Shown here: positions 1-7,712 of the stretch, piece by piece | Layout of the letters: every line of letters starts with the position of its first letter | How positions within the stretch are numbered: the stretch's first letter is position 1 | Origin: Chitinophagales bacterium | GTDB lineage: Bacteria > Bacteroidota > Bacteroidia > Chitinophagales > Saprospiraceae | DNA length: 64,000 nucleotides | Assembly (NCBI GenBank): GCA_017303875.1 | Contig: JAFLBP010000008.1 | Coordinates: 1-64,000, forward strand | Reading direction: 5' to 3' | Position numbers and translations under genes: made by a program | The notes under the pieces: generated by a model | The model's input: the letters and a program-made list of their open reading frames with translations, nothing else | Databases searched by the model: none | Told to the model about the DNA's origin: nothing

Positions 1-256
1 AGAGCCAAAAGACCTAATTAAACCATTGACCAGGTTTTGTTCATTATTCATGGCAAAGCGTTTTTGCCAGAAAGGTACTCAGTAGAATCACATCAGGTCA
101 AATTTTGATGCGTTTGCCCTGGGGGGGTACCCCAGTGTTATTATCCTGCCCAAACCGCATAGTGGCGACTCGATCTGGTATGTTTTTCATAAATCAATAT
201 TCTATATCGGTGACCCGCCAACCGATGGGTACCACGATAAAGTACTGTACACGGAG
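1..256. other. Open but start-less 5' region of the first T9SS-cargo gene
   Basis: The reading frame of the gene at 257 stays open back to base 86, after a TAG at 83-85. Its translation from about 128 looks coding (GYPSVIILPKPHSGDSIWY, then FHKSIFYIGD), which resembles the middle of Saprospiria T9SS-cargo proteins. No ATG lies in this frame between 86 and 257. A run of seven G at 121-127 sits at the edge of the coding-like part, so a frameshift there, in the genome or the assembly, could have separated an N-terminal half. Confidence 0.5.
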
Positions 257-1294
257 GTGGTAAAATCCGGCAGTACCGGAAATTTGTATGTGCGAAATAA
301 AAATATTGAAGTTATCAACACCCCGCTCTCGGTTGGTGAATTTATTGCCGTAAAGCATGCAGACGGCGTCAGTTGGTGGTTGGTAACGCCCCTGCGCAAC
401 AGCAACACTTTTTTGTTTTTTCGTTTTGATTCGAGTGGGGTAGCGTTTAGTCATGAACAGACAATTGGCAATCTGCCGTCGCCTTCGAGGGAGGGGTATG
501 GGCAAATGACCTTTAATCATCAGGGAAGTATGCTGGCAAGATATGTTCCAACCTATGATGTTGAGTTATTAGATTTTGATCGAAGTTTAGGGCTTTTAAA
601 AAATTTTCGTTCTTTCCCAGTTCAATACGATCCCTTTTCATTTGATGGAGGATGCTGTTTTTCTCCGAATGGAAGATTTTTGTACTTGGTAGCTACACTT
701 AACATTTATCAAGTAGATATTACAGCTTCTGACATTTCAGCATCGCAGGTAACAGTCGAAACCTGGGATGGCTTTAAAGACCCGATTGGTACTACATTCA
801 ATAAATGCCAGCTTGGCCCTGATTGTAAAATATACATTGACGGCCCGGATTTGCGCTATTACCACGTCATTCACCAACCCGACCTGCCGGGTTTGGCCTG
901 TGAGGCGGAGCAGCGGGGCTTGGTGATGCCTACGCCCATCGGCCCTTCCCTGCCTTACTTCCCCAACTATCGCCTCGGCCCGCCGGACAATCCCGGCCCG
1001 CCCTGTACGGCCACGGTCAGTGTGCAGGGCGTTGCAGGGGCTTCGGGGGCGGGGTTGAAGGTTTTCCCCAACCCGGCCAATAACCTTGTTTACCTGAGCT
1101 ACGAACTGCATAGCCCGGAAGCGCACTTTGAGTTGCTGAACAGTTTGGGGCAGGTGCTGCGCAGCCTTACACTGACGGCAAGCGAGGGCGCTGTGCCTGT
1201 TTCGCTTGGTGACTTGCCTGTGGGTATGTATTTTTACAGACTGTTGGAGAAAGACAGTGCGTCGCAAAGCGGCACTTTGATTATACAGCGCTGA
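257..1294 (+). CDS. T9SS type A sorting domain-containing protein, N-terminally incomplete
   Basis: This is a secreted protein whose C-terminal ~75 residues form a type IX secretion sorting domain: VFPNPANN, a beta-rich middle with LLNSLGQVLRS, then LPVGMYFYRL and a basic end. The domain directs export across the outer membrane by the Por machinery, usually with surface attachment. The rest (VGEFIAVKHADGVSWWLVTP; CCFSPNGRFLYL; CKIYIDGPDLRYYHVI) resembles beta-propeller-like cargo proteins common in Saprospiria whose function is unknown. The only start in frame is GTG at 257, but coding-like sequence continues upstream to about 128 and no signal peptide is present. The listed protein is therefore probably the C-terminal part of a longer gene that is broken or frameshifted. 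A strong terminator follows. Confidence 0.7.
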   Translation: MVKSGSTGNLYVRNKNIEVINTPLSVGEFIAVKHADGVSWWLVTPLRNSNTFLFFRFDSSGVAFSHEQTIGNLPSPSREGYGQMTFNHQGSMLARYVPTYDVELLDFDRSLGLLKNFRSFPVQYDPFSFDGGCCFSPNGRFLYLVATLNIYQVDITASDISASQVTVETWDGFKDPIGTTFNKCQLGPDCKIYIDGPDLRYYHVIHQPDLPGLACEAEQRGLVMPTPIGPSLPYFPNYRLGPPDNPGPPCTATVSVQGVAGASGAGLKVFPNPANNLVYLSYELHSPEAHFELLNSLGQVLRSLTLTASEGAVPVSLGDLPVGMYFYRLLEKDSASQSGTLIIQR

Positions 1295-1313
1295 TATCTG
1301 CCTCCTTCCTACC

Positions 1314-1347
1314 GCCCTCGCCGACACCACCGGCGAGGGCTTTTTTT
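1314..1347 (+). terminator. Rho-independent terminator after the T9SS-cargo gene
   Basis: A perfect 10-bp stem GCCCTCGCCG / CGGCGAGGGC (1314-1323 and 1331-1340) encloses a 7-base loop and is followed by seven T. It lies 20 bases after the stop codon. Confidence 0.9.
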
Positions 1348-1459
1348 ATGCCTTGCGTATACACGGGGGTATAAATGCTGTAAATTTGCCATCAAAGTTC
1401 CCTTCTGAAAACCCGACATTTTTTTATCCGGCGCTACGGCGTCATAAACCTGTTCCACA

Positions 1460-2068
1460 ATGAATACGACACGCTTCCTGCTTATTGGTATTGCTTTTTT
1501 GCTGCTGCCTGCGGCAAATGTATCGGCGCAAAGGGTCGACAGTCCGCAGTTTGGCCTCAAACTGGGGCTTAACGGCACAAATTTGTACGACGACGCCATG
1601 GCCGAAAACCGCGACGGCCGAATCGGTTTTACCGGCGGTGGTTTTGTGGTAATTCCGCTTGCTAAAAAAGGCAAACTCTCTGTGCGCCCCGAATTGCTGT
1701 TCACCCTCAAAGGCAGCGAATTTGAATTGAATGGCTTTAAATCCGACTACCGCCTGAGTTATATTGAACTGCCGGTTTCGTTGGAGTACCGCCTGCTGGG
1801 TTTTATTAACCTGCACGGCGGTATGTGGGCCGGCGTTTTAGCCAATGCCAATGGCGAAACCAACGACATCGTGGGTACCATCAAATATGCCACCGAAGAC
1901 TTTCAGCGCCTCGACTACGGCTACCATTTCGGCGGCGGCCTCGACATCGGCAATATCGGCCTGCACCTCCGCATCAGTCGCGGCCTCGAAAATATCAACG
2001 ACGCCAAAGCCTATTTCGGCAGCCTCAAAAATTCGGCCTGGACGCTTTCGTTTTCCACAGCCTTTTGA
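1460..2068 (+). CDS. Outer membrane beta-barrel protein (PorT-like)
   Basis: A 202-residue protein with an N-terminal signal peptide (basic start, hydrophobic LLIGIAFLLLPAANVSAQ, cleavage after SAQ). Alternating beta strands with aromatic girdles follow (FGLKLGLNGTNLYDD, LSVRPELLFTLKGSEF, LSYIELPVSLEYRLL, LHLRISRGLENIND), and it ends in the strand WTLSFSTAF with a terminal aromatic. Length and architecture fit the small PorT/OmpW-like porins abundant in Bacteroidota; the substrate cannot be read. A TAAATTTG element at 1381-1388 is a plausible -7 box giving a leader of about 65 bases, but the nearest TTG (1353) is spaced 25 bases away, so that promoter is only tentative. Confidence 0.8.
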   Translation: MNTTRFLLIGIAFLLLPAANVSAQRVDSPQFGLKLGLNGTNLYDDAMAENRDGRIGFTGGGFVVIPLAKKGKLSVRPELLFTLKGSEFELNGFKSDYRLSYIELPVSLEYRLLGFINLHGGMWAGVLANANGETNDIVGTIKYATEDFQRLDYGYHFGGGLDIGNIGLHLRISRGLENINDAKAYFGSLKNSAWTLSFSTAF

Positions 2069-2103
2069 GTGCGGAATGATTCAAACCTTTAACCTTTATT
2101 ATC

Positions 2104-3483
2104 ATGAATCGTCGCAACTTTTTACAAAAAACAACCCTGGCCGCCGGCGCGCTGATGACGCCCCTTGCGGCCGACAGTAAACCGGAACCACAACACACCG
2201 CACCGCCGCCCGGCCCGAAGGAGAAACTCCGCATCGGATTTATTGGTGTGGGCTTGCGCGGACAAAGCCACGTTGAGCTGGCGCTGATGCGCAGCGATTG
2301 TGTGGTAGCTGCCATCGCCGACCCGGAGCCGCGTATGGTGGCCGACTGCCTCAAAATGATCGCCGACAAAGGCGCTAAAAAGCCGGATGTGTACGATCGC
2401 GGCAACTTCGACTACCAGCGTATGCTGGAAGACAAAAGCATTGACGTGGTGGTGATCGCCTCGCCCTGGGAATGGCATACACAGCAGGCCATTGCGGCCA
2501 TGCAGGCGGGCAAGTATGTGGGCATGGAAGTTTGCGGCGGTTTTTCGTTAGATGAATGCTGGCAGCTCGTGAATACCCACGAAGCCACAGGTGCGCACCT
2601 GATGTTTCTGGAAAATGTATGCTACCGCCGCGATGTGATGGCGGTGCTGCAAATGGTGCGCGAAGGCTTGTTTGGCGAACTCATCCACCTCGAAGGCGGC
2701 TACCAGCACGACCTGCGCGGGGTAAAATTCAACGACGGGGTTTCACCGTATGATTCCGGCGTGGAATTTGGCGCAAAAGGCTTTTCGGAGGCCAAATGGC
2801 GCACCAAACATTCGGTACACCGCAACGGCGATTTGTACCCGACCCACGGCGTCGGGCCGGTGGCCATGATGTGCAACATTAACCGGGGCAACCGCTTTTT
2901 GTACCTGACTTCCACAGCTTCCAAAGCCAAGGGCCTGCACAAATACGTGGCCGAACACCCCAAAGGCGGCGAAAACCACCCCAATGCCAAGGTGGATTTC
3001 AAACTCGGCGATGTGGTGACCAGCGTGCTGAAAACCTCCAACGGCGAAACCATTGTGCTGTACCACGACACCAACCTGCCGCGCCCCTACTCGCTGGGCT
3101 TTCGGGTGCAGGGCGAAAACGGCATCTGGATGGATGTGACCAAAAGCCTGCTGATTGAAGGCAAAACCAAGGCCCACTCCTGGGAAGACGCCAAACCCTG
3201 GCTCGATAAATACGACCATCCGCTCTGGAAACGCTACGGCGCCGATGCCAAAACCGCCGGCCACGGCGGCATGGACTTTTTTGTGTTCCACCACCTCGTG
3301 GAAAGCGCTAAAAACAACCGCGCCCCGCAAATAGACGTGTACGACGCCGCTACCTGGTTAGCCATCACACCACTTTCGGAGGCTTCCATCGCTACCGGCA
3401 GCAGTCCGCAGGCATTCCCGGATTTTACCCGCGGCCGCTGGACCGAGCGCACGCCGGATTTTGCCATCGGGGATTTCAGTTAA
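2104..3483 (+). CDS. Gfo/Idh/MocA family protein, glycosyl hydrolase family 109-like
   Basis: A 459-residue protein with a twin-arginine-like leader (RR at residues 3-4, then a hydrophobic AAGALMTPLAA) and an N-terminal Rossmann fold (RIGFIGVGLRG, about 43-53). ASPWEWHTQQAIAAM (119-133), the replacement of the usual EKP by EVC (142-144), and LENVCYRRDVMAVLQMVREG with GYQHDLRGVKFND are hallmarks of GH109, whose members remove alpha-N-acetylgalactosamine using a tightly bound NAD. Export to the periplasm fits glycan scavenging. Family membership is well supported; the actual glycoside is inference, because many GH109 paralogues are uncharacterised. The gene faces the minus-strand oxidoreductase across a hairpin. 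Confidence 0.85.
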   Translation: MNRRNFLQKTTLAAGALMTPLAADSKPEPQHTAPPPGPKEKLRIGFIGVGLRGQSHVELALMRSDCVVAAIADPEPRMVADCLKMIADKGAKKPDVYDRGNFDYQRMLEDKSIDVVVIASPWEWHTQQAIAAMQAGKYVGMEVCGGFSLDECWQLVNTHEATGAHLMFLENVCYRRDVMAVLQMVREGLFGELIHLEGGYQHDLRGVKFNDGVSPYDSGVEFGAKGFSEAKWRTKHSVHRNGDLYPTHGVGPVAMMCNINRGNRFLYLTSTASKAKGLHKYVAEHPKGGENHPNAKVDFKLGDVVTSVLKTSNGETIVLYHDTNLPRPYSLGFRVQGENGIWMDVTKSLLIEGKTKAHSWEDAKPWLDKYDHPLWKRYGADAKTAGHGGMDFFVFHHLVESAKNNRAPQIDVYDAATWLAITPLSEASIATGSSPQAFPDFTRGRWTERTPDFAIGDFS

Positions 3484-3525
3484 CAGTTATCAGTGAGCAG
3501 TTATCAGTCAACAGGTAGCAGTTAT
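3484..3525. repeat. Heptanucleotide tandem array (CAGTTAT-type)
   Basis: Six consecutive 7-mers follow the stop codon: CAGTTAT, CAGTGAG, CAGTTAT, CAGTCAA, CAGGTAG, CAGTTAT. The phase is exact although the units vary. Other heptamer arrays lie at 10246 and 57218. Confidence 0.75.
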
Positions 3526-3551
3526 CGGGCTGTTGAGGGTAATGGGTTATG

Positions 3552-3628
3552 CACAGAAGGGCACAGATCATACACACAGAAAACATAGATTCAGGGCCTT
3601 CTGTGTGTATGATCTGTGCCCTTCTGTG
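3552..3628. terminator. 30-bp perfect inverted repeat between convergent genes
   Basis: Bases 3552-3581 are an exact reverse complement of 3599-3628, with a 17-base spacer. The element lies between the plus gene ending at 3483 and the minus gene ending at 3650. It could terminate both, but neither side has a clear T tract and the stem is far longer than a usual terminator, so it may also be a repeat element. Confidence 0.65.
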
Positions 3629-3649
3629 TGAAACCTACGTACCCGGACG

Positions 3650-4648
3650 CTAATAAACCAATCCGATTTTTTGGGCAATTACATCCAGCGTATCCGTCAG
3701 GTCGAGGCTGCGTTGCAGGGGCATTTCGGGGCTTTCGCGCAGGCCCGCATTCAGGCATTGCATCACATGCGCCGCCTCATATTGATAGCCCCAGCCTTCG
3801 TGCGGCAGCGCCATCGTCTCCTCTTTCAGTTCGCGCCCCTCGTAGCGCCCGATGCTGAGGTGTTGGGTATGGTGCCATCGGGCATGCATGCGGATATAAC
3901 CTTCCGAGCCAAGCAGCCAGGCTTCCGGCGGCATGGCTGCTTCCACACTGGCATAGCCGCTCATCAGGCGATTGTCGGGGTATTGAAAAATAAACGAGCA
4001 ACTTGCATCCACGGCGGTGGTGGTAAAGTTGGCGGCAGCCTGCACCTGCTCCGGCGCGGGTTTGCCAAACAGGCGCAGGGCCAGCCAGGCCGGGTACACC
4101 CCGAGGTCGAGCAAAGCGCCGCCGCCCAGCGACTTGTTGTACAGGCGCCAGTCGGGGTCGAAAGGCATGTTAAACGCCAGTTCGGCTTTGATGCCGTGCA
4201 GGCGTCCGATGGCGCCGCTTTCGGCCAGTTCAAGGGCTTTTTGTACGCCGGGGATGAATTGCGACCACATGGCTTCCATTAGAAAAACACCTTTTTCGCG
4301 CGCCATTGAAACCGCCTGCCGCGCCTCGGCGCTATGCATGGCAAAAGGTTTTTCACAAAGCACCGGCAAGCCGGCATGCAGGCAAAGCAGGGTGTTCGGG
4401 ATATGGCCCACGTGCGGTGTGGCCACATACACCACATCCAGCCCGGGGCATTGCAGCATGGCTTCATAGGAGCCGAAGGCGTGCGGTACTTCGTATTCGG
4501 CAGCGAAGGCGTCGGCCCGTTCCTGAGCGGTAGAAGCCACGGCGAAGAGCCGGGCATTGGGGAGTCGGCGGAGATCGTCAGCAAATTTTCGGGCAATTCG
4601 CCCCAGGCCGATAATGCCCCAGTTGTACGTTTTCTGCTCCATTTGCAT
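3650..4648 (-). CDS. Gfo/Idh/MocA family NAD(P)-dependent oxidoreductase
   Basis: A 332-residue cytosolic enzyme. The nucleotide-binding motif WGIIGLGRIARKF is near residues 10-22, CEKPFAM (98-104) carries the family's EKP catalytic lysine, and the C-terminal domain is the usual beta-sheet substrate domain. Overall it resembles the dihydrodiol dehydrogenase / glucose-fructose oxidoreductase branch, which oxidises or reduces sugars and cyclic diols. There is no signal peptide, unlike the GH109-like protein facing it. The first two ATG codons (4648 and 4642) are both possible starts. The substrate is not predictable from sequence. Confidence 0.85.
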   Translation of the reverse strand: MQMEQKTYNWGIIGLGRIARKFADDLRRLPNARLFAVASTAQERADAFAAEYEVPHAFGSYEAMLQCPGLDVVYVATPHVGHIPNTLLCLHAGLPVLCEKPFAMHSAEARQAVSMAREKGVFLMEAMWSQFIPGVQKALELAESGAIGRLHGIKAELAFNMPFDPDWRLYNKSLGGGALLDLGVYPAWLALRLFGKPAPEQVQAAANFTTTAVDASCSFIFQYPDNRLMSGYASVEAAMPPEAWLLGSEGYIRMHARWHHTQHLSIGRYEGRELKEETMALPHEGWGYQYEAAHVMQCLNAGLRESPEMPLQRSLDLTDTLDVIAQKIGLVY

Positions 4649-4834
4649 GTTTTATCTAATTTCAGGACTTGATTTAAAGGATTATGGGATTTACCTGAAT
4701 TTGTTTGAAGAGAATTTTTCAATTTTGACGCGCCTGCTGCGCAAGCACGAATGTCTGCTTTCCGGGCGTATTCTCAAAGCATTATGCCCGGCGTCGCTGC
4801 AATCCGGCAAATTATCGTATAAAACATCAAGCTC

Positions 4835-7702
4835 ATGCGTATTCTGTTACTGCCCATTCTGCTGCTGTTGAATCTGTCGCTTTTTGCGCAGCAAAAAAAA
4901 GCGCTCGACCACGCCGATATCCATCGCTGGCGAAGAATTGAACAAACCCGTTTGTCCAACGACGGCCGTTGGGTCGCTTACGTACACCAGCCGGTGACGG
5001 AAGGCGACAGCCGCCTCGAACTCTGGGACGCCCGCAGCGGTGAAACCCGCAGCTACGAACGCAGCCTGGAGCCGCGCTTCAGCGCCGACGGCCAATGGCT
5101 GGCTTTCCGCATCAAAGCGCCGCTCGATACGCTCAAAGCACAGCGCCGCCGCAAGGTAAAAGACGACGACCTGCCCAAAGATACCTTTGCGCTGCTCAAC
5201 CTCCGCACCTTTGCACTGGAAAAAACTGCCCGCCTTAAAAGCTTCAATATGCCCGAAAAATGGACGGGCGCTGTGGCCTGGCAATGCGAACCCGGCAAAG
5301 ACACACCCGCCAAAAAAGATACTTCGGCCGTTAAAAAACCGGTTTCCAAACTTAAACCCAAAAAGGAAGACAAGGAAAACGGCTCCAGATTATTTGTGCG
5401 CAACCTGCGCAGCGGCGTCACGGATACTTTCGGTTATGTGCAACAGTATGTTTTTGCTGAAAAAGCGCCGCGCCTCTTGTTCAGCAGCGCCGGCAAAGGC
5501 GATACCCTCACATTTGCCATCCACCCCGCCGCCCGCAACAATGGCGTATATTGGTATGATCTGGAAAAAGGAAATATCCAGCCCCTTTGGCGCGCTAAAA
5601 AAGGCAAATACCAGCAACTCGCGCTCGATCAGCAAGGCAATAAAGCGAGCTTTCTGGCTGATTTGGATACCACAAAAGCGCGTATCCGGCCCTGGCAATT
5701 AGCCTATTGGAGCGCCGAAGGCAAAGACAGCGCCCGCATCATCGCCGCACCCGGCGCTGCGTTTTTACCGTCGCAATGGGGCATCAGTGAAAACGGCTCC
5801 GTCAGTTTTTCTGAAGATGGCAGCAAACTCTTTTTTGGCGCCGCGCCGCCGCCCGTGCTGAACGATACCACCCTGCTCTCCGAAGAAATTGTCAATGTGG
5901 AAGTGTGGGCCTGGCAGCAAAATCGCCTCTACACCCAACAGGAAATCCGCATGGAGGCCGATAAAAAGCGGAATTACACGCAGGTCTGGCATATCCGCGA
6001 AAACAAATTTGTGCCGCTGGCTACGCCTGAAATTCCGGAACTTCGCCTGCAAAACGAGCGCAATGCCAACCTTGCTCTCTCCTTTACGGAAGAACCTTAT
6101 GCACAACAAATTCAGTATCAAGGTGCCGCAAATAAAGACATATATGCGCTGAATCTGTTGAACGGCACGCGCAAACTGATCCTGAGCAATAAACGCTGCA
6201 ATCCGCGCCTAAGCCCCGACGCCCGCTACATCGCCTGGTGGAGCGAACCCGACTCCGCCTGGTATGCCTGGAATGCAACAAGCAGCCTGAGCGCCCGCCT
6301 GACCTCAAACAACAGCGTCAAATTTTATAACGAAGAAGAAGACGTGCCCGATTATCCTTCGGAATACGGGCTGGCTGGCTGGTTGGAAAACGACGCCGCG
6401 CTGCTCGTGTACGATCGCTTCGACATCTGGCGCGTAGATCCGGATGGCAAAAAGGCGCCGCAGCGCCTCACGCGCGGCCGCGAAACCCAAACCAGCTACC
6501 GCTACCTGCGCCTCGACCCGGAAGAACGCTTTATCAAGGCCGATGCACGTCTGCTGCTGCACCAGTTCAGCGAAGGCAACAAACACGAAGGCTATGCCTG
6601 GCTCGACCTGAAAAGCGGCACCCTGATGCCCTGGCTGAACGGCGCGGCGGCGTACTCCCGTCAGCCGCAAAAGGCCAAAGACGCCAGATTATTGGTATTT
6701 ACGTATGAAAATTTTGAGACCTTCCCCGACCTGCAAGCCATTGAAATTCCGACCGGAACCACAAAAACGACCGATAATCCCAACCTGATTCGCCAGATCA
6801 GCAAACTTAATCCGCAACAAGCCGAATACCGCTGGGGCAGCATTGAACCCATGAAATGGACATCTTCCACGGGTGAGGTGCTGGAAGGCCTGCTGGTCAA
6901 ACCGGAAGGTTTCGACCCCAACAGGCAATACCCGATGCTGGTGAATTTTTACGAGCGTATGTCCGACGACCTGTTCCGCCACAACATGCCCAATTTTGGC
7001 CGCTCTTCCATCAATTGGACCTTTTACGCCAGCCGGGGTTATGTCATTTTTATCCCTGATATTCCCTACCGCATCGGTTATCCGGGCGAATCGGCCTATA
7101 ATGCCATCATGAGCGGCGTTACGTCGCTGCTCGACCGGGGATTTATCGATCCCAAACGCGTAGGCTTGCAGGGGCATTCCTGGGGTGGCTACCAGACGGC
7201 CTACCTTGTGACGCGCACCGATCTTTTTGCCTGTGCGGAAGCGGGCGCGCCGGTGGCGAATATGACCTCTGCTTACGGCGGCATCCGCTACGAATCGGGC
7301 CTGAGCCGCAGCTTCCAGTACGAGCATCAGCAGAGCCGGATTGGCGGCACGTTGTGGGAGTATCCGAGCCGTTACATTGAAAATTCGCCGCTGTTCAGCT
7401 TGGATAAAGTCAATACGCCAGTACTCATTTTACATAATGACAAAGACGGCGCGGTGCCCTGGACGCAAGGGATTGAACTCTACAACGGCCTGCTGCGCCT
7501 GAACAAACCCGTCTGGCTGCTCAACTACAACGACGAGCCACACTGGCCCGTAAAACTCCAGAATCGCATCGATTTCCAGACCCGTATGGCGCAATTTTTT
7601 GACTATTACCTGCAAGGTGCACCCATGCCCCGCTGGATGAAACGAGGAGTGCCGCCCATTGAAAAAGGCATTTTACAGGGACTGGAGCAGCGCGATGAGT
7701 AA
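4835..7702 (+). CDS. Secreted S9 family peptidase (prolyl oligopeptidase fold)
   Basis: A 955-residue protein with a signal peptide ending LSLFAQ. The long N-terminal half has repeated beta-propeller blades (for example LSNDGRWVAYV, LSPDARYIAWWSEPDSAWY). The C-terminal alpha/beta hydrolase domain carries GLQGHSWGGYQTAY (nucleophile Ser782), HNDKDGAVPW (Asp871) and DEPHWPVK (His903). S9 enzymes cleave short peptides after entry through the propeller, and periplasmic members are used for peptide scavenging. It is long for the family because of a Lys-rich insert around residues 155-185 and extended blades. It ends 10 bases from the converging ABC permease gene. Confidence 0.9.
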   Translation: MRILLLPILLLLNLSLFAQQKKALDHADIHRWRRIEQTRLSNDGRWVAYVHQPVTEGDSRLELWDARSGETRSYERSLEPRFSADGQWLAFRIKAPLDTLKAQRRRKVKDDDLPKDTFALLNLRTFALEKTARLKSFNMPEKWTGAVAWQCEPGKDTPAKKDTSAVKKPVSKLKPKKEDKENGSRLFVRNLRSGVTDTFGYVQQYVFAEKAPRLLFSSAGKGDTLTFAIHPAARNNGVYWYDLEKGNIQPLWRAKKGKYQQLALDQQGNKASFLADLDTTKARIRPWQLAYWSAEGKDSARIIAAPGAAFLPSQWGISENGSVSFSEDGSKLFFGAAPPPVLNDTTLLSEEIVNVEVWAWQQNRLYTQQEIRMEADKKRNYTQVWHIRENKFVPLATPEIPELRLQNERNANLALSFTEEPYAQQIQYQGAANKDIYALNLLNGTRKLILSNKRCNPRLSPDARYIAWWSEPDSAWYAWNATSSLSARLTSNNSVKFYNEEEDVPDYPSEYGLAGWLENDAALLVYDRFDIWRVDPDGKKAPQRLTRGRETQTSYRYLRLDPEERFIKADARLLLHQFSEGNKHEGYAWLDLKSGTLMPWLNGAAAYSRQPQKAKDARLLVFTYENFETFPDLQAIEIPTGTTKTTDNPNLIRQISKLNPQQAEYRWGSIEPMKWTSSTGEVLEGLLVKPEGFDPNRQYPMLVNFYERMSDDLFRHNMPNFGRSSINWTFYASRGYVIFIPDIPYRIGYPGESAYNAIMSGVTSLLDRGFIDPKRVGLQGHSWGGYQTAYLVTRTDLFACAEAGAPVANMTSAYGGIRYESGLSRSFQYEHQQSRIGGTLWEYPSRYIENSPLFSLDKVNTPVLILHNDKDGAVPWTQGIELYNGLLRLNKPVWLLNYNDEPHWPVKLQNRIDFQTRMAQFFDYYLQGAPMPRWMKRGVPPIEKGILQGLEQRDE

Positions 7703-7712
7703 CAAAAAATGA

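Noticed and set aside
3484..3628. Inverted repeat considered as the end of an insertion sequence or a MITE
   Set aside because: No transposase, no target duplication that I can see and an internal spacer of only 17 bases; a hairpin is simpler.
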